Shown: positions 15,504 through 24,576, counted from the stretch's first letter. The stretch: DNA of 64,000 nt from Paenibacillus sp. J31TS4 (GCF_018403265.1 NZ_BOSI01000003.1:310001-374000); one strand, 5' to 3'. Program-made: numbers and translations. The notes: generated from the sequence alone by a model not told the origin.

Positions 15504-16181
15504 TCAGCTCCGGGCGCGGCGTGTCAGCCCCGGCCAACGGACGAGCAGCGCCAGCCACGCGCCCCCGGCCAGATAGCCGGCGGCGATATCGAGCGGGTAA
15601 TGGACGCCAAGCAGCACCCGGCTGAAACCGACGGCGGCCGTCAAAGCGCCGGTCAGCCAGATGACGTAGGCGCGGCAACCGACCGCCCGCCACAGCCAGC
15701 AGCCGAGCAGACCGTACACGGCGATGGCCAGCATCGCGTTCCCGCTCGGAAAGCTGTATCCCGAGGCTTCGACCAGATGCTCGCCGGCCGGTCTGGCTCG
15801 CCGGAATAGCTCCTTGAGCAGGGTGTTGAGGCCCCAGCCGCCGAGGAGGCTGGCGACCAGCAGCCCTGCGTCCGGGTAACGGCGCCGCAGCAGGAGCGCC
15901 CCGCCGGCCATGGCCAGCACGCCTGCGAACACCTTGGTGGAGCCGAGCTCCGTCACGGCTTTGGCCGCCGCCAGCACGCCTTGCGGTGCTCGTCCGGCCA
16001 GCGTCTCCGACATCCGCACATCCCACGCCTGTACGGCGGGTAATTGTATCAGGGCGGCAACCAGCGCGAACGCTGCCGCCAGCGCTAGCGCCGGGCCGTA
16101 TCCGTGCAGCATAGGCGCCCGCCGCCCGGCTGCACCGGGGCCGGCCGTCCCCGTCTTCGCTCTTACCAATCTCTCGTTCAA
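15504..16181 (-). CDS. PAP2-family membrane phosphatase
   Basis: Up to 225 residues with six membrane helices. Phosphatase motif C1 is KELFRRARP, C3 is SRVLLGVHYPLDIAAG, both intact. C2 reads SFPSGNAM, with Asn where the PSGH histidine is usual. PAP2 enzymes of this size dephosphorylate undecaprenyl pyrophosphate or phosphatidylglycerophosphate on the outer face. Whether the Asn variant stays active is not decidable here. The start is unsure: TTG at 16181 abuts GAAGAAGG; a later TTG (16169) or ATG (16112) is possible. Confidence 0.85.
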   Translation of the reverse strand: MNERLVRAKTGTAGPGAAGRRAPMLHGYGPALALAAAFALVAALIQLPAVQAWDVRMSETLAGRAPQGVLAAAKAVTELGSTKVFAGVLAMAGGALLLRRRYPDAGLLVASLLGGWGLNTLLKELFRRARPAGEHLVEASGYSFPSGNAMLAIAVYGLLGCWLWRAVGCRAYVIWLTGALTAAVGFSRVLLGVHYPLDIAAGYLAGGAWLALLVRWPGLTRRARS

Positions 16182-16500
16182 CCTTCTTCCCCGCTTTCTT
16201 CCATGCTTCTCCCGGGCTTCGGACCGATCGCAGCGGACCGGTTTCCCTCTTTAGACTAGCAGGTGCCGGCCGCCGGCGGCTTTCCCTTTGTCCGTATCGT
16301 CCTAGCACGCCCGCTCCGCCCGAACTCGGGCTTCCGAAAGAGAAGCTTCCTCTACTTGGAGATTGTCTCTCTTCTATTATATAAATTACCATTTAATGAC
16401 AGCAATTCCTTCTCCTTTCACGTTTTTCTTTGCCCGATTCCGGCAGTTCTGGTACAGTTAGGCTATGTCCTTTTTTAATATGGCTTAGGAGGAACCGATT
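16182..16500. other. Divergent intergenic region
   Basis: 319 bases between the PAP2 gene (-) and the gene at 16501 (+). The right half turns AT-rich and contains two plus-strand promoter candidates: TTGGAG-16-TATATA (16356-16383) and TTGCCC-17-TACAGT (16430-16458). No RNA gene seen. Confidence 0.45.
16430..16458 (+). promoter_or_regulatory. Candidate promoter for the 16501 gene
   Basis: TTGCCC (16430-16435), 17-base spacer ending TGG, TACAGT (16453-16458): an extended -10 type sigma-A promoter about 43 bases before the start codon. Confidence 0.5.
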
Positions 16501-17874
16501 TTGGAGTCTCAGGCAGATCAATTATTCAACCATGCGTTAGCTACCGTTAAGCGCGGGGCTCTTGGCGCCGCCAACAATTACTTTTATCAAGCGTTGCTTT
16601 CGGATCCGGCGCAAAGCCGTTCTTGGGTCAGTCTCATCTTCGGACTCGGCGTCATGAAGGAAGGCGGCGACCAGCAGATTCTGCTCGCCCGCTACGCGCT
16701 TCAGCGGATGCCGTTCGTCAAGGAAGTTATCGGCTCGGCACTCGAAGCCTACAAGTACAATCCGAAAGCGCTGTCCGAATGGCTGAACATCCAGCTCGAG
16801 CTGCCGGACGTTCCGGAGGACGACAAGGGAGTCATCCGCCAGGTGCTCGGAGAGCTCGAAGAGATGCTCCGCAAGGAGGAGGCCAAGAAGGCGGCCGCTT
16901 CCTCCGAGGCTGCGGAAGGCGAAGCTTCCGCTCAACCGGCTGACGGCGAAGCTCCGGCAGGCGAAGAACCGGCAGGCGATGCGCAAGAGGGTGCTGCCGA
17001 CGAGGCAGCACAAGGCGAGGAAGCCGGCGATGCGGCCGAGACCCAGCCGGAAGGACCGCCGTCGCTCGAGCAGATCGCCCAGATGCCGATGCAGCTCGAT
17101 TTTCTCGTGACGCACAGCGAGGAGGAGATCTTCTCGCGGATCGAATCGGTCAGCGACGTGCCCCATCTGCTCGAAGCGGGCATTCGTCTCCTGGCGTTCT
17201 ATCCGAGCCCGCGCGGCGAGGTATGGCTGCGCCGCTTGTGCCGCCGCGACGACGTGGCGCCCCGCCTCAAGACCAAGTCGCTGCTCGCGATGCATTGGGC
17301 CGGGCTGAGCGGCAACGTTAAGCTTAACAAATTCGACGATTCGTTCGTTATCGACGTCGCCAAGCCGTCCCCGGGCCTCGCCCTGACGCTGCAGCCGGAA
17401 TACCAGACCATCTGGCATTGGACCGTTCTGCTGCTCGGTCTCGTGACCGGCAAAGCCGAACAGCCGGAGCTGGCGGATTACGCGAGCGGCAACCGCGAAG
17501 CGTATGCGGACAAGATCAAGGAGATCGAGGCGTCGCTGCCGCCGTCCGTTATCACGACGGCCGAGTACATTCTCCTTGAGGCCTATCTGTACTACTATCC
17601 GCGGACGCCTTCCCTCGACAACGGTCTCGACGAGTGGGGCCTCGCGCTGCTTCACCTAATCAAGAACGTCATCGAGAGCATGCAGGGCTCCTGGCCGCTT
17701 CAGCTGCCGGCGCTCGAGGGCGCAGCGGAGATCAAGATGAAGTGGCTTGAGCGTCCGATCCTCATCAGCGACCCGTCCGCCCAAGCGGAAGACGGCGAGC
17801 AGGAAGAGAACGGCGAGTCGACGGAGGCCGCCGCATCTGAGGAGGCTGCCGCTTCCGAAGAGGACAAGCAATAG
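16501..17874 (+). CDS. Acidic hypothetical protein with TPR-like N-terminus and disordered linkers
   Basis: 457 residues; TTG start at 16501 fixed by TAGGAGGAA 6 bases upstream. Residues 1-60 (DQLFNHALATVKRGALGAANNYFYQALLSDPAQSRSW) look like one or two tetratricopeptide helices. Residues about 118-185 are a very acidic Ala/Glu/Gly linker, and the last 35 residues are another Glu/Ala/Ser-rich tail. Between them is a helical domain (190-420) I do not recognise. No membrane segment or signal peptide, so a cytosolic scaffold-like protein is possible. It has its own promoter and terminator. Confidence 0.75.
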   Translation: MESQADQLFNHALATVKRGALGAANNYFYQALLSDPAQSRSWVSLIFGLGVMKEGGDQQILLARYALQRMPFVKEVIGSALEAYKYNPKALSEWLNIQLELPDVPEDDKGVIRQVLGELEEMLRKEEAKKAAASSEAAEGEASAQPADGEAPAGEEPAGDAQEGAADEAAQGEEAGDAAETQPEGPPSLEQIAQMPMQLDFLVTHSEEEIFSRIESVSDVPHLLEAGIRLLAFYPSPRGEVWLRRLCRRDDVAPRLKTKSLLAMHWAGLSGNVKLNKFDDSFVIDVAKPSPGLALTLQPEYQTIWHWTVLLLGLVTGKAEQPELADYASGNREAYADKIKEIEASLPPSVITTAEYILLEAYLYYYPRTPSLDNGLDEWGLALLHLIKNVIESMQGSWPLQLPALEGAAEIKMKWLERPILISDPSAQAEDGEQEENGESTEAAASEEAAASEEDKQ

Positions 17875-17910
17875 AACCAACCGGACGGCCGAGCCGCTTC
17901 CGAACCGGCA

Positions 17911-17945
17911 AAGCCCGGCTCCCTTTGAAGGGAGCCGGGCTTTTT
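17911..17945 (+). terminator. Terminator after the 16501 gene
   Basis: Thirteen-bp stem AAGCCCGGCTCCC/GGGAGCCGGGCTT (17911-17923, 17930-17942) and T-run. Confidence 0.92.
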
Positions 17946-18038
17946 GGCATTCGGCACGCGACGCCGGCTAGGCCATTTCCTCACCCTCCCGCCGAACCGC
18001 AGTTCCTCTATTTGCCGATTGTAGGAGCGAGCCTGCTT

Positions 18039-18047
18039 TGGTACACT
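18039..18047 (+). promoter_or_regulatory. Extended -10 promoter of the radical SAM gene
   Basis: TGG-TACACT. The expected start site near 18054 lies just before a LexA-like box. Confidence 0.45.
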
Positions 18048-18066
18048 ATAGCCATCCAGAAAAATA

Positions 18067-18080
18067 CGAACGTATATTCG
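18067..18080 (+). promoter_or_regulatory. LexA (SOS) box-like operator
   Basis: CGAACGTATATTCG matches the Firmicute LexA half-site arrangement CGAAC-N4-GTTCG with one mismatch (A for G). It lies just downstream of the predicted promoter of a DNA-repair-type radical SAM gene, a position where binding would block transcription. Confidence 0.55.
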
Positions 18081-18186
18081 ATATTCCATCCTCTGTTGTG
18101 TCAGCAGCAGCCGGGTGGCTTTCACTAGAGACAAGACGTTCCGTTTCTTCTCAGCGGCCGCAACTTCGAAACCGAGAGGTGATTGT

Positions 18187-19188
18187 ATGAAGACCCGCAT
18201 TTCCTACGAGCCGATTGGTGCCAAATCCGTGTTGAACCCGGTCAAGGCACCGTCCATGCCGTTTTCCTTCTCCGTCAATCCTTACCGGGGCTGCCAGCAC
18301 GGCTGCAGCTTCTGCTACGCGAGAAGCACCCACTCCTACCTCGGCGAGAGCGCGGACGACGCGTTCCGCACCCATATCTTCCTGAAGGAAGGCGCGCCCG
18401 AGGTGCTGCGTGCGCAGCTGGAGCGGCGGGCGCGTTCCTCCCGCGGCCTGGCGCCCCTCGGCCGGGTCGCGATCGGCACGGCGACCGATCCGTACCAGCC
18501 GGTCGAGGCCAAACAGCGGCTGACCCGCGGCTGCCTTGAAGTGCTGGCCGATTATGGCGTGCCGGCAAGCATCACGACGCGTTCGCCGCTCGTGCTGCGG
18601 GACGTAGACGTGCTCAAGCGGCTGCCCTCGGTGACGGTCAACATCAGCTGCAGCACGCTCGACCGCGCCGTCTGGCGGGCGACAGAGCCGGCGACGCCGT
18701 TCCCGCTCAAGCGCCTCGAGACGGTGCGCGAGCTGGGCGAGGCGGGAATCCGCGCCGGGCTGTTCCTCGCCCCCGTCCTCCCCGTGCTTACGGACAGCGA
18801 GGAGCGGCTGAGAGATCTGATGGAGGCGGCGGTCGGCCATGGCGCCCGATTCGTTATGCCCTCCTATCTGCGCCTCAGCACGCAGGAGGTTAAGGTCTGG
18901 TTCTTTCAGACGCTGGAGCAGGCGTACCCCTCTCTCGTGCCGACCTATGCCCGGCTGTACCGCCAGTCCGGTTACGCCGCCGAGGAGTATCGCAAGCCCA
19001 AGCTCGCCTTCATCCGGTCGCTGCTGAAGGAGTACGGCCTCCGGGAGGAACGGTCCGGCGACGAGAACCGGGCGGCCGGCCAGGCGAGCCCGCCCTGCCA
19101 GACCGGCAGCGAAGCTCCTGCCGAGGCTGCGGCAGACCCGGCGCTGCCTCCGGACGGGGCTCCGGTCCAGCTTAGCTTCACCTTCTAG
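18187..19188 (+). CDS. Radical SAM protein, spore-photoproduct-lyase/Rv2578c-like (COG1533)
   Basis: 333 residues from the ATG at 18187 (SD GAGAGGTGA). Cys36, Cys40 and Cys43 in [12 protein letters not shown] form the CX3CX2C site for the 4Fe-4S cluster. NPYRGC just before, [13 protein letters not shown] near residue 98 and [16 protein letters not shown] near 130 are typical of the SplB-related COG1533 group. The C-terminal 40 residues are low-complexity Ala/Pro/Gly. Members are named DNA-repair photolyase-like, but most are uncharacterised. A LexA-like box upstream and the convergent ung gene, overlapping by four bases, fit a DNA-damage role (inference). Confidence 0.82.
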   Translation: MKTRISYEPIGAKSVLNPVKAPSMPFSFSVNPYRGCQHGCSFCYARSTHSYLGESADDAFRTHIFLKEGAPEVLRAQLERRARSSRGLAPLGRVAIGTATDPYQPVEAKQRLTRGCLEVLADYGVPASITTRSPLVLRDVDVLKRLPSVTVNISCSTLDRAVWRATEPATPFPLKRLETVRELGEAGIRAGLFLAPVLPVLTDSEERLRDLMEAAVGHGARFVMPSYLRLSTQEVKVWFFQTLEQAYPSLVPTYARLYRQSGYAAEEYRKPKLAFIRSLLKEYGLREERSGDENRAAGQASPPCQTGSEAPAEAAADPALPPDGAPVQLSFTF

Positions 19189-19865
19189 CTTCCCAGGTCG
19201 GGCAGCCTCCAGTCGATCGGAGGCTGCCCGAGCCGTACGAGCGCCTCGTTCGTCTTGGAGAACGGACGGCTGCCGAAGAACCCCCGGTTCGCCGAGAACG
19301 GACTCGGATGCGGCGCGCGGAGCAGGATGTGGCGGCTGTCCGTGATGAGCTGGGCTTTTTCCTGCGCATGCCGGCCCCACAGCAAAAAAACTACGGGCGT
19401 CTCCCGTTCGTTCAGCAGCTCGACGATCCGGTCGGTGAATCTCTCCCACCCGTGGCCGTGATGCGAATTCGCCTCTCCCTGGCGGACCGTCAGCACATTG
19501 TTGAGCAGCAGTACCCCCTGCTCGGCCCACGGCGTCAGGCAGCCGTTGTCCGGGATCGGCAGGCCGAGATCGGCGTGCAGCTCCTTGAACATATTTTGCA
19601 GCGACGGCGGGATCCGAACGCCCGGACGGACGGAGAAGCTCAGCCCGTGGGCCTGCCCCGGCCCATGATACGGATCCTGCCCGAGAATAACGGCCCTCAC
19701 TTGTTGATAGGGCGTATAATGAAGCGCATTAAAGATGTCCTCCATCGGCGGATAGACGGTCCGCGTCCGGTACTCCTCCGCCAGAAACGCGCGGAGCTCG
19801 TGGTAATACGGTTTATCGAACTCGTCCTCCAGCAGCGGCTGCCAATCGTTGGTCGGTTTCCCCAT
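19185..19865 (-). CDS. ung: Uracil-DNA glycosylase, family 1
   Basis: 226 residues from the ATG at 19865, the usual Ung length. Catalytic water-activating motif [14 protein letters not shown] (Asp near 64), uracil-binding FLLWG and DNA-binding [13 protein letters not shown] are all intact. It removes uracil from DNA as the first step of base excision repair. Its stop codon overlaps that of the radical SAM gene on the other strand. An SD-like GAAAGGGGG precedes the start. Confidence 0.97.
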   Translation of the reverse strand: MGKPTNDWQPLLEDEFDKPYYHELRAFLAEEYRTRTVYPPMEDIFNALHYTPYQQVRAVILGQDPYHGPGQAHGLSFSVRPGVRIPPSLQNMFKELHADLGLPIPDNGCLTPWAEQGVLLLNNVLTVRQGEANSHHGHGWERFTDRIVELLNERETPVVFLLWGRHAQEKAQLITDSRHILLRAPHPSPFSANRGFFGSRPFSKTNEALVRLGQPPIDWRLPDLGS

Positions 19866-19942
19866 TCGAGCGGAGCCCCCTTTCTTCATCCAGTTAACTA
19901 TCCACCCCATAAAAAAAGTATAGCACACCGGCCGGCCGGCCC

Positions 19943-19990
19943 AAAAAAGAGGAGCGCCTCCCGGCGAATGCCGGAACACGCTCCTCTTTT
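19943..19990. terminator. Bidirectional terminator downstream of the GGDEF-EAL gene
   Basis: Long stem AAAAGAGGAGCG/CGCTCCTCTTTT with an inner CCGGC-GAAT-GCCGG hairpin; A and T runs at its ends. Confidence 0.85.
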
Positions 19991-20026
19991 GCAGCTCCTA
20001 AAACGATCTTGCCTGCCGCCGCCCGT

Positions 20027-22507
20027 TCAGACCGGGCTCTTTTCGTCCTCCTCCGGGAGAGGAGCGGGCGTCTGCGACAGCCCTTCCTTCTGCTCCAGCA
20101 GCTTCACGAACCGGTCCGCCTCGATAGGCGGACTGTAATAGTAGCCCTGCAGCTGGTCGCACTTCTGGCTCCGGAGAAACTCGATCTGCTGGGCCGTCTC
20201 GACTCCCTCGGCGATCACCTTGAGCTTGAGATTGTGGGCCATGGCCACGATGGTCGAAACAAGAGCCGTATCGTTCGTGTCAAGCTCCATATCCCGAACG
20301 AACGACCGGTCGATCTTGAGCTTGTCGATCGGAAATTGCTTGAGGTAGCTCAGCGAGCTGTAGCCGGTGCCAAAATCGTCGATGCTGATCTTCACGCCGA
20401 GCTCCTTGAGCTCGCGAAGCGTGTCCCTGGCCCGCTCGACGTCCATCGCCATGCTCTCGGTAATCTCCAGCTCCAGGTAACCGGGAGCCAGTCCCGTTTC
20501 CTTCAAAATGGCCCCGACTGTCTCGGCCAGATCCTTCTGCTCGAACTGCTTCATCGATAGGTTGACGGAGACAACGATGGGCGGATGCCCCGCGACCTGC
20601 CAGCTCTTGTTCTTCCGGCAGGCTTCGCGCAGCACCCATTCCCCGATCGGCTTGATGAGGCCGGTCTCCTCGGCCAGCGGAATGAATAGCGCCGGCGACA
20701 TAAGGCCCTTGCTCTCATGGTTCCAGCGGATCAGCGCTTCGGCCCCGATAATCACGCCCGTGTCCATATCGACCTGCGGCTGGAAGTACAGCTCGAACTC
20801 CCGCCGCGCCAATGCCCGGCGGAGCCCGGTCTCCATCTCCAGCTTTTGCAGCGAGTGCTCCTCCATTCGGTCGTCATAGACGACGACACAACCCTTGCCC
20901 TGCTTCTTGGCATAAAAGAGCGCCGTCTCGGCCTTGTTGATCAGCGTCTCGCGGTCCTCTCCATGGAGAGGGAAGTAGGCCGCTCCCACACAGGCGGTCA
21001 GATGCAGCTCGTAGCCTAGAATCGAAAAGGGGCGCTCGATCGTCTCGGTCAAGCTCTTGGCGAGCGACAGCTCGGGATGGTTGCCGCCGTGACGGGGAAG
21101 GAGCAGCGCGTAGCTGTCTCCGCTAATCCGGCCGATGAGCCCGCCCGTGCAGTGCTGCTCCGCGAGCCACTGATTAACCCGCTCGGAGAACTGCCGGAGC
21201 AGCATGTCGCCGACAGTGTGCCCGGCCGAATCGTTAATCGCCTTGAAGCGGTCGATGTTCAGCCAGCAGAGAACAAGCTCCGTCCCTGCAGCCTTGGCCT
21301 CCTCCAGCCTGTGTCCGAGCTGCTCCATGTACCCGCGCCGGTTCGGCAGCCCCGTCAGGTCGTCGTGATAGGCGAGGTAGTGAATCTGCTGCTCTTTCTT
21401 CCTCGATTCCGTCACGTCGTGCGCGATGAAGTAGACGCCGGCCGTCCGCTCCCCGAGGGAGATCGGCACGCTCTTCACCTGCAGCTCGATCGGGCGGCCG
21501 CTGCGGTGCGGCAGAACGAGCTTGAACTGGCCGACCTTGCCGCGCACCGAACGGAGAAAGTGGAGCTTCCCCTGCTCTGCCTGGTCGGGGAACAGAGAGT
21601 CGAGGGGCTCGCCGACCAATTCGGCCGCCGGGTAACCGGTGATGCGCTCGACGGCCGGATTGACCCGGAGAATCGTTCCGTCCAGCGTGAGCGAGAAGAC
21701 GGCGTCGATGTTGTTATCGAACAGCGAACGGTAATACTGCTCGCTCTCGACCAGCTCGGCGGCCTTGGAGGACAGCCGCTTGTCCAGCATGACGGTGACG
21801 AAGACAAAGCCGAGCACCGCCAGCGTGGCGAGAGCCACCTCGTAGGCAAGCAGCCGATTCGACATCGGCATGAGCGAATCCCAACCCTGCGTTGCGTGCG
21901 GGTAGAACACCGCCGCGGCCATCCCGGTGTAATGCATGGCCGCGATCCCCCCTCCCATGACGAGGGCGCAGAACAGCTTGCGGAGCAGCATCCCTTTCCC
22001 GCTCTCTTTGCGGAAGTAAAAGGTAAGGCGCAGCGCCGCATACGCGACCAGGATGGCGATAGCGACGGACAGCCACAGGCGGATGGGCTCGTAGGCGATG
22101 GTGGCGTCCATGAGCATGGCGGCCATTCCTATGTAGTGCATAGCGGCGATGCCGGAGCCCATCACCAGCCCGCCAAGCAGAAAATCGCGGGTACGCACGC
22201 GGCTGCGGCTGATGATCCACAAGCCGATGGCCGCCGCGGTGATGGCGACCAGCAGCGACAGGAGGACCTTGCCGGTATCAAAGTGGACCGAGACCCCCAA
22301 ATGAAAGGCCAGCATAGCTACAAAGTGCATCGACCAAATGCCGGTTCCCATCGCGGCGCCGCCGCAAATGAGCCAAATGATCCGAGCCTTCCCGCTGGCC
22401 GCCGATACCCTGCCTCCCAAGACGAGCGAGGCGTAAGACGCGGCGACGGCGATTGCATAAGACAGAGCAACCAGGGATGGACTGTACGTTCCGTGCAAGT
22501 GCTCCAT
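20027..22507 (-). CDS. MHYT-PAS-GGDEF-EAL protein, likely cyclic-di-GMP phosphodiesterase
   Basis: 826 residues from the ATG at 22507 (TGAGGA upstream). Residues 5-240 form a seven-helix MHYT sensor with SMHFVAML, AMHYIGMAAM and AMHYTGMAAA, the His/Met pairs proposed to bind copper and sense O2, CO or NO. A PAS domain (~265-370) follows, then a GGDEF domain whose active loop reads SGDSY (~464) instead of GGDEF, so cyclase activity is doubtful. The EAL domain (~560-800) keeps EALIRW, LEITES, DDFGTGYSSLSYLKQFPIDKLKIDRSFV and AEGVET, so it should hydrolyse cyclic-di-GMP. Monocistronic; terminator at 19943. Confidence 0.93.
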   Translation of the reverse strand: MEHLHGTYSPSLVALSYAIAVAASYASLVLGGRVSAASGKARIIWLICGGAAMGTGIWSMHFVAMLAFHLGVSVHFDTGKVLLSLLVAITAAAIGLWIISRSRVRTRDFLLGGLVMGSGIAAMHYIGMAAMLMDATIAYEPIRLWLSVAIAILVAYAALRLTFYFRKESGKGMLLRKLFCALVMGGGIAAMHYTGMAAAVFYPHATQGWDSLMPMSNRLLAYEVALATLAVLGFVFVTVMLDKRLSSKAAELVESEQYYRSLFDNNIDAVFSLTLDGTILRVNPAVERITGYPAAELVGEPLDSLFPDQAEQGKLHFLRSVRGKVGQFKLVLPHRSGRPIELQVKSVPISLGERTAGVYFIAHDVTESRKKEQQIHYLAYHDDLTGLPNRRGYMEQLGHRLEEAKAAGTELVLCWLNIDRFKAINDSAGHTVGDMLLRQFSERVNQWLAEQHCTGGLIGRISGDSYALLLPRHGGNHPELSLAKSLTETIERPFSILGYELHLTACVGAAYFPLHGEDRETLINKAETALFYAKKQGKGCVVVYDDRMEEHSLQKLEMETGLRRALARREFELYFQPQVDMDTGVIIGAEALIRWNHESKGLMSPALFIPLAEETGLIKPIGEWVLREACRKNKSWQVAGHPPIVVSVNLSMKQFEQKDLAETVGAILKETGLAPGYLELEITESMAMDVERARDTLRELKELGVKISIDDFGTGYSSLSYLKQFPIDKLKIDRSFVRDMELDTNDTALVSTIVAMAHNLKLKVIAEGVETAQQIEFLRSQKCDQLQGYYYSPPIEADRFVKLLEQKEGLSQTPAPLPEEDEKSPV

Positions 22508-22717
22508 TCGACAATCCTCAATTCCTTGATATGAGTACGGGATCCGGTTGACAGACCTCACTTCTATATCGGCAGGGGATCGGCAAAATGTTACAAATTC
22601 TGCCTTCTCCCGATCCCTTTCTCCCGAGCGGGAGGAGAACGGTCTGTCCCTGCTTATCAGGGAATCGAGCGTGGTAATAAAGGGAAACTCCCTTAGAAGA
22701 GGAAAGGAGGAAGGAAG

Positions 22718-23482
22718 ATGGCACGATCCGTTTACAGATGGCTGAATCCGGTAGGAGTGGTTGCCGTCCTGCTCATGAACGTGCTCGCGAACCTGCTGCC
22801 GCTCGGCGGCAAATCGACGGGTGAGATCGCCGACCAGTTTCCGGTGCTCGTCATCCCCGCCGGCTATGTCTTCCTGATCTGGTCGCTCATCTATGTGCTG
22901 CTCATCGGCTTCGCCATCTACCAGGCGCTGCCTTCGCAGCAGGACAATCCGGACGTACTGGGTACCGACGGCCTATTCCTGCTGACCTGTCTCTGCAACA
23001 TCGGCTGGCTGCTGCTGTGGCATTACGGCTTCATCAATCTGTCTCTGCCGGCCATGATCGCCCTGCTCGCCAGCCTGGTCGTCCTGTACCGCCGGGTTCA
23101 TGCGGATGCAGACGAAGGAGACGCCGCCGGCTTCTGGCTGCTGCAGCTCCCCTTCCGCGTTTACCTGGCCTGGATTTGCATAGCGACGATCGAGAATATC
23201 TCCATCGTCCTGTACAATCTCGGCTGGGACGGGTTCGGCATCCAGCCGGAGGCATGGGCCGTCTTCGTGCTCGCGCTCGGCCTGGCGATCGCCTTCGCCC
23301 AGGCGACCCCCTACCGGGATGTCGCGTTCCTGCTCGTCTTCCTCTGGGCCTATATCGGCATTGGCGTGAAGCAGCAGGCCTATCCGCCCGTGCCGATGGC
23401 CGCTTATTTCTTGTCCGGTCTGGTAGCGTTGTACGCCCTCCGTCTGCTGCTGACGGGACACGGGCAGGAGGCAGCCCGGTAA
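22718..23482 (+). CDS. TspO/MBR-like tryptophan-rich sensory membrane protein
   Basis: 254 residues with a strong SD (GGAGGAAGGAAG). Seven to eight membrane helices. The segment VLVIPAGYVFLIWSLIYVLLIGFAIYQ and later NIGWLLLWHYGF and ENISIVLYNLGW resemble the P-x-W-x-FxxIWxxIY pattern of long bacterial TspO-related proteins (about 250-270 residues). Such proteins bind porphyrins in some bacteria, but this longer type has no assigned ligand. Divergent from the MHYT gene; two similar terminators follow. Confidence 0.7.
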   Translation: MARSVYRWLNPVGVVAVLLMNVLANLLPLGGKSTGEIADQFPVLVIPAGYVFLIWSLIYVLLIGFAIYQALPSQQDNPDVLGTDGLFLLTCLCNIGWLLLWHYGFINLSLPAMIALLASLVVLYRRVHADADEGDAAGFWLLQLPFRVYLAWICIATIENISIVLYNLGWDGFGIQPEAWAVFVLALGLAIAFAQATPYRDVAFLLVFLWAYIGIGVKQQAYPPVPMAAYFLSGLVALYALRLLLTGHGQEAAR

Positions 23483-23530
23483 CGATAGCGGAATGCCGTC
23501 AAGCTATGCGGACCTGTGCGCCTTCACACC

Positions 23531-23564
23531 AAACAGGCCCCTCTCGCGAAGGGCCTGCTTTTAT
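23531..23564 (+). terminator. Terminator after the TspO-like gene
   Basis: AACAGGCCC/GGGCCTGCTT hairpin with TTTTA. Confidence 0.7.
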
Positions 23565-23620
23565 GCTCCTCATACCAGCAGTCCATTCTCGCGGGTAGCC
23601 TTCTTTGTACCGTCCACGCC

Positions 23621-23652
23621 AAACAGGCCTCTCTCCGAGGGGCCTGTTTCAC
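23621..23652 (+). terminator. Second, near-duplicate terminator
   Basis: CCAAACAGGCC/GGCCTGTTT hairpin, 90 bases after the first and sharing its CCAAACAGGC-CTCTC core, so it looks like a local duplication of the terminator. Confidence 0.65.
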
Positions 23653-23733
23653 ATGAATTCTTCCCGCAGGCGGGACTGGACAGATCCTACTTCCCGCAAG
23701 CGTAGACCCGACAGATGGTCCACCGGTGGCGGA

Positions 23734-24081
23734 TCAGGACGGGTAGCAGCCATCCTCGACCGAATCGGGTCCGTTCAGAGAACGCTCCACGAGAAGCAGC
23801 GTCTCCTGCTCGCTCCTTTGGTGGTGCTTGACCAGTCTGCTGATCTCCGCCTTCTCCGCCGGTGGAGGAGAAGCGAGGAGCCGTTCTGCCACGAGAAAAG
23901 CGTGCAGCTCGCTATGAAGCTCCAGCGTGCTGGCGAGCAGATGGCCGAACAGCCGGCGGACGGCAGGGCCATGTGAATCGGCAGCTGCGGTCGTGTAGGC
24001 GAGGGTCGTACGCTTCAGCTCTTCTAGCAGGTGTGTCAGTCCTTCGCGGTCTTGGTGCGGGGAAACGGGGACGCCGCTCAT
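23734..24081 (-). CDS. CotF-like spore coat protein
   Basis: 115 residues from the ATG at 24081 (SD GGGGAGGGA). The stretch LTHLLEELKRTTLAYTTAAADSHGPAVRRLFGHLLASTLELHSELHAFL is the CotF pattern (paired helices: KxxttxYxtaaxeaxxpxlRxxfxxll), a ferritin-like helical bundle without metal ligands. Its ATG overlaps the stop of the gene before it (ATGA), so the two are translationally coupled. Expected in the spore coat; a sigma-E/K promoter was not identified. Confidence 0.75.
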   Translation of the reverse strand: MSGVPVSPHQDREGLTHLLEELKRTTLAYTTAAADSHGPAVRRLFGHLLASTLELHSELHAFLVAERLLASPPPAEKAEISRLVKHHQRSEQETLLLVERSLNGPDSVEDGCYPS

Positions 24082-24362
24082 GCCTCTCCCTCCCCGGCGA
24101 GCCCGCCGAGAGCCAGCGCCTGGTGCTGCTGGAGCGTGTTCATCAACGCCTGGTAGTGCTGCTGGTGCAGGCCGAGGAACCGGCGGCACAAGCGGTCCGT
24201 CTCCGGACTCGCGGCGGCCGCGGCCAAGGAGGCGGTTTGCTTAATCAGCTGGTCCTCCCGTTCGAGAGCATCTGCGAGAGCCTGCAGCTCTCCTTCGGCG
24301 AGCGGCTCGAGCGGCGTCGCGGCCAAGGCTTGCTGAAGCTGAATGAGAAACGATGACGGCAT
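24078..24362 (-). CDS. Small helical protein coupled to the CotF-like gene
   Basis: 94 residues, almost fully helical: ALADALEREDQLIKQTASLAAAAASPETDRLCRRFLGLHQQHYQAL. The second half follows the same RxxxxxLxxHxxHxxxL spacing as CotF-like proteins, so it may be a divergent partner of the next gene, with which it overlaps by four bases. SD AGGAGGTGC before the ATG. No catalytic motif. Confidence 0.65.
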   Translation of the reverse strand: MPSSFLIQLQQALAATPLEPLAEGELQALADALEREDQLIKQTASLAAAAASPETDRLCRRFLGLHQQHYQALMNTLQQHQALALGGLAGEGEA

Positions 24363-24576
24363 ACGGCACCTCCTTCCAGTTCAGGAATAAGGTCCCCCGA
24401 GCGCCTCTTTTTTATGTATCACTGCCGGGAATCGCTGGCATATCACGCAAGCTCTGGCGTTCGGCTGGGCATGCTACTAGCAAGCGCGGCTCAAGTGCCG
24501 CCGAAGAAGGATGCGGCCTTGCAATGTCCGCCTCGCGAGCGGCCCGCAGCCACATTCCAGCAAAGGAGATCATGCC

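Noticed and set aside
15445..16392. 315-codon minus-strand frame overlapping the PAP2 gene
   Set aside because: Different frame from the PAP2 motifs, Arg/Gly-rich shadow composition.
21077..22534. Long plus-strand frame opposite the MHYT-GGDEF-EAL gene (485 codons)
   Set aside because: Low-complexity charged product with no motif or SD; the opposite frame has clear domains.
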